Assembly: GCA_030847615.1 (NCBI GenBank)
Contig: JAUMIR010000002.1
Coordinates: forward strand, 238,161,809 to 238,225,808
Source of the DNA: Gambelia wislizenii
Lineage: Eukaryota > Chordata > Lepidosauria > Squamata > Crotaphytidae
Length of the DNA: 64,000 bases
Reading direction: 5' to 3'
Below the pieces are notes generated by a model. That model had not been told where the DNA came from, ran no database searches, and was given only the letters and a program-made list of their open reading frames with translations. How positions within the stretch are numbered: the stretch's first letter is position 1; each line of letters begins with the position of its first letter. Shown in pieces: positions 55,589 through 64,000 of the stretch. Both the position numbers and the translations under genes were made by a program.

Positions 55589-55768
55589 TCAACACAGAGT
55601 GCTTCAACTCCAAAGCCTCCTTACCATCCAGTCTAGGAATCTCTCTGGATAAGCATTGGCTTCTTCAGCAAAGAGCTCCTTGGAGCTGAGTCCCTCTTCA
55701 AGGCCACGGCCTAACCTCAGGCTGCCTGAGACCAAAGCCAGCGCTAGCAAGAGGCGGGTAGCTTCCAT
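48123..55768 (-). CDS. NPFF: NPFF, neuropeptide FF precursor, 3 exons
   Basis: Secreted precursor of amidated RFamide peptides that act at NPFFR1/2. Exons: 55768-55625 (144 nt), 50416-50286 (131 nt) and 48246-48123 (124 nt); 399 nt, 132 residues plus stop, phases consistent. Residues 1 to about 22 form a signal peptide (ATRLLLALALVSGSLRL core). The first peptide is FLFQPQRF followed by the amidation and cleavage signal GR (residues 87-96). The second ends MAVPQRF followed by GKKK at the C-terminus. RPGRS upstream of the first peptide is conserved with mammals. The Arg codon of the first PQRF is split by intron 2. The tail-to-tail position with TARBP2 is as in mammals. Confidence 0.93.
48247..50285. 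other. NPFF intron 2
   Basis: 2.0 kb without a recognised repeat family. Confidence 0.5.
50286..50416 (-). CDS. NPFF: NPFF exon 2 (first RFamide peptide)
   Basis: Encodes an acidic spacer, then GILLRSFLHAVQRPGRSPSF and LFQPQ plus two bases of Arg. The donor is GTAAGG. The acceptor is a tandem CAGCAG, so one Gln may be included or skipped. The peptide core matches mammalian NPFF exactly. Confidence 0.93.
50593..50818 (+). mobile_element. Tigger-like MITE in NPFF intron 1
   Basis: TACAGTGGGCCTTCTGTATC at the left and ATAGATATGGAAGCTCAACT at the right; same internal motifs. Lies just upstream of NPFF exon 2. Confidence 0.8.
50819..54639. other. NPFF intron 1, central part
   Basis: A decayed short MITE near 51110-51235, simple repeats near 52495 and 53690, and a small A/T palindrome near 54245-54280. 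No exon seen. Confidence 0.5.
54640..54790 (+). mobile_element. MIR-like SINE fragment
   Basis: GGGTTTAAATCCCCACTTGG (B-box-like), then TGTGTGACTTTTGGGTAG and GGATAAAATGGC, the usual order of this SINE class. NPFF intron 1. Confidence 0.55.
54815..55205 (-). mobile_element. CR1 LINE 3' end
   Basis: Reverse-strand tail ATAGAATCGTAGAATCAGAG followed by the same ORF2 C-terminal region in reverse. NPFF intron 1. Confidence 0.92.
55534..55590 (+). repeat. (TC)n(AC)n microsatellite beside NPFF exon 1
   Basis: About 19 TC units, then about 9 CA units. It ends 34 bases from the NPFF exon 1 donor, inside intron 1. Confidence 0.95.
55625..55768 (-). CDS. NPFF: NPFF exon 1 (signal peptide)
   Basis: Starts MEATRLLLALALVSGSLRLG and ends FLDWM at donor GTAAGG, phase 0. 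The frame is open further upstream, but the start is chosen because a hydrophobic signal peptide follows at once and a TATA box lies 65 bases upstream. Confidence 0.85.
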
Positions 55769-55832
55769 ATTTGAGGCCTGCTCTCCTCCCCTCTGTTCTC
55801 CCCTGTCCCACTTCCCTCCTCTTGGCACTGCC

Positions 55833-55838
55833 TTTATA
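55833..55838 (-). promoter_or_regulatory. NPFF TATA box
   Basis: GATATAAAGG on the minus strand puts TATAAA about 65 bases before the start codon, implying a 5' UTR of roughly 35-40 bases. Fits a tissue-restricted neuropeptide gene, unlike the TATA-less CpG promoters of its neighbours. Confidence 0.65.
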
Positions 55839-55849
55839 TCTCCATGCTG

Positions 55850-57142
55850 AGCTGGGGGACATGGGGTGGGATTGATGACAGTGGTGGGCAACCATTTGTA
55901 AGGCAGCGCATGCGGTGGGCGGCTTGCGGCGTCTCGCTGTGATGAGCAGAGAGGGACCGTGATGGTCCCTGATAGACAGCACCACCGTTGGCTGAGGCTG
56001 ACTGCATGGTTATTGCGAGGATAAATCCATTCAAATGGCTCTTAAAGTCCTATTGAGACTTGGCAGCTAATTGCTTGTTTATCGTGGTTTGTGGGGGCAC
56101 AAGGGAAATGGAGGCCAGGCTTTTCGGACACCTGGCTACCCCTGGCCTCCTGTGTGGCTGCCTTAACTCAGCTTGGATTGATGGATTTGAGAGCCACAGA
56201 AGCTGGCTTGGGACCACACATTTGTCATGCGGCTCCCCACATGGCTTTACAAGCCCAGATCCCTGCGGCATCCCCACTGACAAAGCGGGGAGCTCTTACA
56301 GCTTAATGAAACCCATTTACCAAAAGGCGGGCTGGAGATGGGACACGGAAAGGAAGCTGTCATGTGGGGAGTTTGACATGCTGAAATGATGTGAGTCCAG
56401 GTACCAGGAGTTGGGCTGAGAAAGAACCTCTATTTTAGGCTGCTGGAATATGATGATAGTCTTCATTCCATTTGCAACACAGAGGTGGCTGACACCCTTC
56501 TCCTTGCCACCTCTGAGCTTTGAAATGTTGCCTTTTGGGGACTGCAATTTCCAGGACAACCCCAACATGCATGGCTATTGGTTATGCCGGCTGGGGGATT
56601 CTGGGAGCTGTAGTCCAAAAAAAAGAATGTTTTCGTCTTATGCTCTTTAAAAATAGATAGAATACCTGTGTTCTGTATATTTGTGTAAAACGTTCCATCT
56701 AACCAATCAAAAGGACATCAAATTGTAAGCTTTCAGGATCTCTTTGTCAGGCAAAACGTGAGAAAAAGCTGGAAATGGGAAGGAGGGAAACTGTTGATTT
56801 TGCAATCATGGGCTCTTTATGATAATCTGAGAAGGAAGGGTCTACAGACACCCAAACAAGGTTCCAGGTGTGATTTTAGGTTGAGGTGCAATAACCCCAA
56901 GGAACTCTAAGTGCAGAACATGTATGATAGTAACAATCGCAACCCCAACTGTGCATATGGTATATATGCTAAACTGTGGGATAATCTTTCATACATTTGA
57001 TGAAATCTGTGAAATCTTATGTTATAATGCAGTTGTTAGTCTGCCGTAGGACTCTTGGTGTTTTTGCTACAGAGATTAATAGAGCTATGCTTTTGAAATA
57101 TGGGGAGAGAATCAATAAAGCAGCAGTGTATGAAAACAAATA
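55850..57142. other. upstream of NPFF
   Basis: GC-moderate sequence up to about 56400, then a decayed short MITE near 56520-56630. No exon of ATF7, the expected next gene, was recognised. Confidence 0.45.
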
Positions 57143-57828
57143 TAGTTGTCCCTTCACATTCATGGGGGTTAGGGGTGGAACACCACCGCAAAAGTGAAAA
57201 AACCGCAAATAAATTAAACCCCATCCCCAACATGCATACTACACTACAGTATTGTAGACTTTTCTCCTGCCAACAGGACTGCGAGTACCTGCCACTGCAG
57301 TAGCAACACCCAACCCGGGCACACAAACCATGCCCATCACCCACACTTACCTCCCTTTCAGCTCTCCCTCCCTCTGCCCTGCCAACAACACAAATCCATT
57401 TTGCTTTCTTACCTTGCACCAAAACAGTGCGGCCCATTTAAAACAGTAAGGTTTAATGTAACAGGCAGTGATGTTTTGGTGCAAGGTAAGAAAGCAAGAT
57501 GGGGTGTTTTGTTACCAGGACAGATGGAGGGAGAACAGTGGGGAAGGTGAGTGTAGGTGAGGGGCATGATTTGTGCATTCGGGGGTGAGTGTTGCTAAGG
57601 TTTCAACTTTTAGCTTTAGTTTGGGAAAGGAGCACTCTTACTGTTTTAAATGGGCAGTGCTGTTTTGATGCAAGGTAAGAAAGCAAGATGGAGTTGTGTT
57701 GTTGGCAGGACAGGAGGAGAGGAAAGGAAGGTGGGGTCTTGGAGTTTGAGCTAGTTGAGCAGCATCTACAAACCACAAATATGAAAAACCGCGAATGTGA
57801 AACACATGAATGTGAAGAGACAACTGTA
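57143..57828 (+). mobile_element. Tigger-like element, long form (686 bases)
   Basis: TA-flanked TIRs TAGTTGTCCCTTCACATTCA and ATGAATGTGAAGAGACAACT. The interior is unlike the short MITEs. It carries the motif GGTGCAAGGTAAGAAAGCAA in two direct copies and one inverted copy. No transposase frame is seen. Confidence 0.75.
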
Positions 57829-58002
57829 ACCCATTTGTAAAGTTCCTGGTTGCATAGCTTACCGTGACATCTATAATTTGCTTTAGTATAGCATTTAGGA
57901 AGCTGACAGTCTCAGGTTTTGTCTAAAATAAAAGGGTGGGGGAGTCTAATCCTCGTGGCTAGAATGGAACACTCCTGAGTCCAGCCTCTCTTCTAGGGGC
58001 CC

Positions 58003-58228
58003 ATTTACTTTACAGAATTATAGTGCTATGACTCCACTTTAACAGTCATGGTTCTGTCCTATGGAATACTGGGATTGGCAATTGAAGGAGGGGTCTTTCA
58101 AAACATCAGCCTGAGAGCTTCTCTGGTGCCTTTGACCAAACTATAAGCCCCCCAGGTTCCCATAGAATGGAACCATGGCAGTTAAAGTGGAATAATGGCC
58201 TTGGAATGCTGTAGTGTGAATGGGCTCC
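58003..58228. mobile_element. foldback MITE, diverged
   Basis: ACTTTAACAGTCATGGTTCT and AACCATGGCAGTTAAAGTGG are inverted arms; the central ACTACAA motifs have decayed. Confidence 0.75.
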
Positions 58229-58447
58229 AGGTTTCAGTATGACACCAAAAGCCAGCACTAGGAAGAGGTGCACACCCATATGACTAGGAATGCTCAGGAG
58301 CAGGGATGTAGCTATGGGTGTGGGGGCAAAATGTGGATGTTGTGCCCTCTCAAAAGAATGCTCCCCCCCCCAAGAAATTGTCATTCACTCCCCAAATTTC
58401 TAGCATTGCGGTAACCTCCGTTGAGCATTTAGAAATATAGTTTAGGC

Positions 58448-58870
58448 CTGTGGCTCTTAACCTTTTCTTTTCCAGGAACCCCCTTTAAATATATTTTGTT
58501 GCCATGGACCCCCAAGACTTAACTCAAGATTTAAAACCCTAATAATAACAATAATACATGATGATGATGATGATAACGATAACAACAACAACAACAACAA
58601 CACAATTACACCATCCACTAAACTTTCCCTCAGAGGGACTGGAGGGGGAGGGAAGACTTTTCTCCTGCTTCTTCCTGCAAGTTTGTGGCTGGAGTGGATT
58701 GAATGGCAATGTGCAGGCCAAGCCAGCCAGCTTTTGTTTTGGCTCCTCTCAAGTGGCTGCTCCACTGCAGGCAAGAGGTGGGCCAAGCAGCCTTCAAGCC
58801 TTAGCAGACCCTCTGTGAGAACATTGTGGCCTCCTGGGGGGTCCCCAGACCACTGGTTAAGAACCACTTG
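58448..58870. mobile_element. hAT-like MITE (CAGTGGTTCTTAACC family)
   Basis: Same ends and interior as 25923-26247. Near-perfect 8-base duplication (AGTTTAGG / TGTTTAGG). Contains (ATG)n and (AAC)n runs. Confidence 0.83.
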
Positions 58871-59094
58871 TTTAGGAATCCAATGAACAGGGGCAGACAA
58901 AGTTCCCAAGGGAATGCAAACACAGCAAATAGAAGAGCTCTAGGTGTGAATAATATTCAGTGCCTCACTCTCTGGGATGCTAGAAATTTGTGAAACGGAA
59001 GGGAAATTTCATGAGGGAGGGGCCAAAATTCTTAATGAGGGGGGAATTGTCCTCATTTTGCAACCACCCCCAAGCTATATTGTTATTATGCAGG

Positions 59095-59575
59095 GATCAC
59101 CAGCATTGAGGCCATGATATTGAGAACACAGCTGCGCTGGGCAGGGCACGTTTCTAGGATGGAGGACCATCGCCTCCCCAAAATAGTACTCTACGGTGAA
59201 CTCGCCACGGGTCAGCGTAAGAGGGGCGCTCCAAAAAAGCGATACAAGGACTCCCTGAAACAACATCTCAGGCTCGGCCAAATTGATCACCAACAGTGAT
59301 CCGCCCTGGCCTCATATCGGGAGGCATGGAGACACACTATCCACAATGCTGCAGCCTTATTTGAGAACTCACGCCGAACAAGTCTTGAAGAAAAACGACA
59401 ACGCAGAAAGAATCACAACCCTGAAACATCACCCAAGGAGACCTTCTGCTGTGCTTTCTGCAACCAGACTTGTTTATCTCGGATCGACCTTTTTAGTCAT
59501 CAGCGCGCTTGCAGAAAGCGCGGGATGAGTCCTTCCTGAATCTTCGTTTGTGAAGAAAAGCCAGAGAGAGATAAT
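59095..59575 (+). mobile_element. non-LTR LINE 3' end with C-terminal zinc finger
   Basis: Open pieces encode LRTQLRWAGHVSRMEDHRLP, GAPKKRYKDSLKQHLRLG and, after a stop and frame change, CCAFCNQTC...DLFSHQRAC, a C2H2-type finger. This C-terminal plan is common in vertebrate LINE ORF2; the clade is not named with confidence. Confidence 0.8.
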
Positions 59576-59869
59576 ATACAGTAATTTTCTTTACTGAATT
59601 CTACCAACCAGAAAGCATTTGTCTCTCCAGATGTTGGGCTGCAGTACCTAGTGGTAAGGGAGGATGAGAGTCCAACAACACCTGGCGGACCACGCATTGC
59701 AGAAACATTGCAATGTACATGGATCTTCTGTTGCACTGAGTGTGCTGTGGAATGATTTGGAAGAATCTACTTGGTAAAGCTATTCAAGATCATTTTCAGT
59801 AGTTTTTATAAAAGGAACCACCATTCTGAAAAAGAACCTGGACCAAAAGGGGGATGATTGAGGAAAAGC

Positions 59870-60105
59870 ACACCATGCTAGTTTAAGATATGCAGAAAAG
59901 ACTTGTAATGACTCCTGATAAAAGTTAAGGAAGAAAATGCAAAAGCAGTGATACAGCTGAATATTAGGAAGACAAAAATAATGACTACAGGTGATTTACA
60001 TACTTGTCAAGAGGGTAACAAAGAAATAATAAATAAAGATTTCCTACACCTTGGTTCAGTCATTAACTAAAATGGAGACTGTAGTCAAAAAATCAGAAGA
60101 AGACT
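59870..60105 (+). mobile_element. BovB/RTE-type LINE, left piece
   Basis: Encodes in broken frames the LNIRKTKIMTTG motif and a HLGSVIN stretch of BovB reverse transcriptase. It continues after the MITE at 60106-60333. Confidence 0.75.
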
Positions 60106-60333
60106 AAGGCTGCTGACCACACTGCAGAAATAATGCAGTTTGACACTGCTTTTAACTGCCATGGCTCAATGCTGTGGAATTCTGGGATCTGTAGTTTTGT
60201 GAGATATTTAACCTTCTCTGTCAGAGAGCTCTGGTACCACAACAAACTACAAATCCCAGGATTCCATAGGATGAAGCCATGGTAGTTAAAGCAGTGTCAA
60301 ACTGGATTATTTCTACAGTGTGTCAGCAGCCCG
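60106..60333. mobile_element. foldback MITE inserted in BovB
   Basis: Ends GCTGCTGACCACACTGCAGA and ATTTCTACAGTGTGTCAGCA; arms with CTGGGATCTGTAGTTT and ACTACAAATCCCAGGATTCC. Confidence 0.88.
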
Positions 60334-60815
60334 AGGACTTAGAAGGGAGGAACTAGATAAAATCCTCAAATGTAAAGATAACGTCAGAACCACCCAGGCC
60401 ATAGTATTTCAGATTTCTATGCATGATTGTGAAAGCTGGAGAGTGAAGAAAATCAACTCATTTGAAATGTGTGCTGGAGGAGAACCCTACAGATACCTTG
60501 GACCACCAACAAGACAAATGAATGGGTTTTAGATCAATCAAGATTGAACTCTCCCCAGAAACAAAGATGACTAAACTGATGCTGTCATATTTTGGACATA
60601 TCATGAGACGATGCAACACACTGGAAAAGATGACAATACTTGGCAAAGTGGAAAGTGGTTGGAAAAGCGACAGACCATTCTACAGGTGGATTGGCTCCAT
60701 CAAGGAAACCACAGCCCCGAGTCTGCAGGATATGAGCAGGGCAGTTGAGGACCACAGAGCCTGGAGGTCTTTCTTTCATAGGGTCACCATAAGAAATCAA
60801 AGTTGAGCTGATGGC
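60334..60815 (+). mobile_element. BovB/RTE-type LINE, right piece
   Basis: Encodes MHDCESWRVKKINSFE, then MTKLMLSYFGHIMRRCNTLE and the DHRAWRSFFHRVT end. It is the same family as 18610-19040, on the other strand. Confidence 0.85.
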
Positions 60816-60925
60816 AAACAACAACAGGCAGTGCAACCAGTCCTAGCAGGAGGTAACAGCGGCTGGAGTCACTCACTTCAAAAAGAGTCAGGCCAAGGCT
60901 GTTCAAATTAATCATCCTGTAGCTG

Positions 60926-61232
60926 AGTCATAGAATCATAGAATCATAGAATTGCAGAGTTGGAAGAGACCACGAGGGCCATCCAGTCCAACCCCCCTGC
61001 CACGCAGGAAATCACAATCAAAGCATCCCCGACAGATGGCCATCCAGCCTCTGTTTAAAGACCTCCAAGGAAGGAGACCCCACCACGCTCCGAGGGAGTG
61101 CGTTCCACTGCCGAACAGCTCTTACTGTCAAAAAGTTCCTCCTAATGTTGAGGTGGAATCTCTGTTCCTGGAGCTTGCACCCATTGCTCCGTGTTCCAGT
61201 CTCTGGAGCAGCAGAAAACAAGCCTGCTCCAT
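60926..61232 (-). mobile_element. CR1 LINE 3' end
   Basis: Starts with reverse octamer repeats (CATAGAATCATAGAATCATA). On the minus strand it encodes [20 protein letters not shown]. Confidence 0.92.
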
Positions 61233-63654
61233 AGTTGCTGAACTGGATCAGCCCTTGGTTCTTGGGACCTTCCCAAAGCAAAGATATGAAAATAAATAGC
61301 ACCACCTGCTGATAGCTGAGAAAGCAACACACTATAGAGAGATGTAAAATGGATGGCTTCACTCTGATGCAGTTTGAGCAAGGCTATCTTTCCTTTTTTG
61401 AGCTTTTCATTTAAGAAAGGAAAGAACAAGGGAACTGCTGACAAGGTGTGGCCAGAATTTGTCTGTGCAGTCTACTCACCTGCAGGCAAGGAGAGAAAGC
61501 AAGACATCATTGCAAATACAGATATTAATCACCACACCATGATGGGTTCCCCCCTCCCTTGAAGCCTAGCAGGAACCATCTGATCAGCCAGCCCCTGATT
61601 GATGCGCCCAATAACACTCCGCTCCTCTCAGGCACCACCGGTGTTGGGGACAGGTTGAGAGGTGTCAGTGCAGATCTTCCCCATTTCTCAGCAATGCAAC
61701 TCCTGGAGGAGAAGGTGATAAGTTTGCATCAGCATGGGAGTGGGCTGCTCCCTGCAAGCTATAGCAAGCCAAGTCCCGCTCCTGACATGAGCAGCAAGAA
61801 TCCTTTATGGTGGGGGTCCACTGGTGACCCACAGCCTGATTCCATGTGGTGTTTCTTGCCCTGATTTCAGACGTCCTCATCAAGTGATTACTTCACTTGT
61901 GCAAGAGGTATCCATTTTGTACTCAGCAGCCTACTGGGTAGATGGGTAGGTGAGGGGATACAGATGGAAAGAGATGAGCCCACCCACGTTTGGCTCAGGT
62001 TCTACCATCCCATGGCTTCCACCTCCCCCACTGCCACAGTGTGGTCTCTAACAGATTAGACCCCGGGGAATGAGGCTCCCCAAACAAAAAGCAATCCTTG
62101 CTCCTTTCTTTTGGGTGCTGTTGTAGCCTTCAGAGCCAGTAAGGTGTGGCAGTTAGAACCCAGGACTTCAACTTAGGAGATCCAGGTCCTAGCCCTAATA
62201 GAATGAGTTCCATTGGATCATGCCTTTTGTCCAGTGAGCTCAAGTTGACATACTTGGCTCTCCTCCTTGGCCGGCCCAAAGTATCATCACAACCTTGTGA
62301 GGTAGCTCAAGCCGAGAGTGTCTGGGCTTAATTGAGTTTTGTGGCTCAGGCTGCTGCCACACTGCAGAAATGATGCAGTTTGACACCACTTTAATTGCCA
62401 TGGCTCAATGCTGTGGAATTCTGGGATTTGTAGTTTTTATGAGCCTTCTCTGTCAGGGAGCTCTGGTGCCACAACAAATCCCAGGATCCCATAGGAGGGT
62501 GCCATGATAGTTAAGCAGTGTCAAACTACATAATTTCTGTTGAAGAGAGAAAAATAGAATAGTTGAACAATGCTCCTGCCTCGCTCTTGCCAGTTGTCTT
62601 ATCTCCCCCCAAGGGGTTTCCTTCCCAGTCAAGGCAGGTTTGGTGAGGCAGATGGTTCTGTGTGGGTGTTTTGGGGGGAAGGTGTTTCAGGTAAGGAGGA
62701 GTGAGAGAAAACACAGATATTTAAAAGGGCAGAATTTTTGCAGCTGTTCAGGATAGAGGAGCAAAATTCACAGAGAGGACATAGCAGGATTGGGGAATAC
62801 ATAGACCTCCAGATATTACTGGACTCCCCTTCCCATCATCTTTCACTGCAGGCCAGCTTGGCAGGGGCCAATGGGATTTGGAGTCCAACCAGGAGCTGGA
62901 GGGCTGCATGTTCCCTAGGCCTGGGAGACAGAAGGTGAAAGAGAGACAGAATGTGGCCGAGTTCTGGGCTTGTGGGAAGGAAGGACAGAAGGGGGGTGGA
63001 AAGCAGCCATTGAGCAGCCAAGGGGGTGGCCGCCAAGAGGATCCTGACCGTTGTCATCCCAAGAGTAACGTCTCCAAACTGTGGACCACAGAAGGAGCAA
63101 AGCAGGCCACAAACCTGAACTCATAGCCCTGGCTCCCATAATTTAGCAACTCATGCCTCCAGTGGATACCCACACATAACCTCCAACTGTCCTGACTTGG
63201 CATGGACAAACCTGATTGTTTTTCTCTCATCCCACTGTTTCAGCTGCTTTTAAAATGTCCCAGTTTCTCTCTTCTTCTCCCACTTCCCCCATTTTTCCTC
63301 AGTTTACTTCAATTGCTACAAAGTACGTTCAAAGTGCAGAAGCAATTTACAGTCAATTAGAGCAGGTGAGATGGAGCCTTGCACTTCCCAGTAGGCTCAG
63401 GCAAAAGCAAACTGCTGCAGCTTCTTCTGGTTTATGTGTTCTTCCTTATTAATAACGTTTGCTATCTTGACCACACTCATGTTGCTTGGCTAGATGTGTC
63501 CTACTTTTTATCTATGAAATATTGGAGGGTATCAGACAGCAGTCACCTGAAAACTGAGCTTGAAGCAAAAGTGATAATTGGAGACAAGCAATGTGGATGG
63601 ATCAATCTATCTAACTATCCACCCACCCATCAGCCCCCAAAACAAAGCTTTTAA
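61233..63654. other. intergenic, right end
   Basis: Outside the MITE at 62350, I see a MIR-like smear near 62120-62340 and a decayed GGCCCTCCAG MITE near 62790-62920. Nothing else is supported. Confidence 0.45.
62350..62541. mobile_element. foldback MITE, right end short
   Basis: Left end GGCTGCTGCCACACTGCAGA intact; the right arm stops at CAAACTACATAATTTCTG. Confidence 0.82.
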
Positions 63655-64000
63655 TAGGTTTTCCGTGGGTTTTTTTTTCTGGGCTGTGAGGCTGTGTTCT
63701 GGAATAGATTCTTTCTATTAGATTCATTTCTATTAGATTCATTTCTAATAGATTCATTTCACCTGCATCTGTGGCTGGCATCCTCAGAGAATGGTTGGGT
63801 AGGTGTGTGTGTGTTTATATATTGTGAACCCCTGTTGGGGAGGATATGTAAATTTGTGTAATTGAATGGTTAGTTTTTAGGTGTAGAAATACAAGGAGGA
63901 TTAGTGTCTGTTTGGCTAATGGCCCATTATCTGCTGGAAATCCCCCTTTCCCTGGGTGGACTTCATTTGCATGTGTTGAGTTTTGATTTTGGTGCTTTTC
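63655..64000 (-). mobile_element. Penelope-like element 3' part, runs off window
   Basis: Closely matches 12060-12370: CACCTGCATCTGTGGCTGGC, CTGCTGGAAATCCCCCTTTC, TTGCATGTGTTGAGTTTTGA. The window ends inside it. Confidence 0.82.

Noticed and set aside
55850..64000. ATF7 exons upstream of NPFF as expected from mammalian synteny
   Set aside because: No bZIP or ATF7 C-terminal sequence recognised on either strand; the gene may start beyond the window.

Overview
This is a vertebrate nuclear window, most likely from a squamate reptile and probably a lizard. The genes have small exons with GT-AG introns. The repeats are a typical squamate mixture: CR1 and L2-like LINEs, BovB/RTE, Penelope-like elements, tRNA-derived and 5S rRNA-derived SINEs, Tc1 and Tigger-like mariners, several hAT-like foldback MITEs and a Ty1/copia element. 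There are no prokaryotic genes. The species call is an inference from repeats and synteny.

Three protein-coding genes can be assembled exon by exon with consistent splice phases. (1) On the minus strand, 28396 down to 3470, lies a seven-exon gene of about 283 codons. Its N-terminal PH domain is of the FAPP type, which binds phosphatidylinositol 4-phosphate at the trans-Golgi. I call it PLEKHA3-like (FAPP1-like). (2) On the plus strand, 30889 to 46260, lies TARBP2 (TRBP), the three-dsRBD partner of Dicer, with about 371 codons in 9 or 10 exons. (3) On the minus strand, 55768 down to 48123, lies NPFF, the 132-residue neuropeptide FF precursor, in three exons. It keeps both amidated PQRF peptides and has a TATA box upstream.

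Layout: 1-3.4 kb is repeats plus the 3' flank of PLEKHA3-like. 3.5-28.4 kb is PLEKHA3-like with long repeat-filled introns. 28.4-30.9 kb is the divergent promoter region between PLEKHA3-like and TARBP2; it has two GC-rich blocks, a CCAAT-box array, ZNF143-like motifs, and between them MITEs and a large inverted repeat. 30.9-46.3 kb is TARBP2, with a 5'-complete, 3'-truncated copia element in intron 6. 46.3-48.1 kb is the convergent 3' flank shared with NPFF. 48.1-55.8 kb is NPFF. 55.8-64 kb is intergenic and repeat-dominated.

The most interesting biology is the linkage. In mammals TARBP2 and NPFF are neighbours near HOXC, and no PLEKHA3 relative lies there. PLEKHA3 itself lies near PRKRA, the TARBP2 paralogue, on the HOXD side, PLEKHA8 lies near HOXA, and the NPFF paralogue NPVF is also near HOXA. 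A PLEKHA3-like gene head-to-head with TARBP2 therefore looks like the HOXC-side 2R ohnologue of the FAPP family, kept here and apparently lost in mammals. No operon, CRISPR array, tRNA or rRNA gene was found; the only 5S-like sequences are SINE heads.
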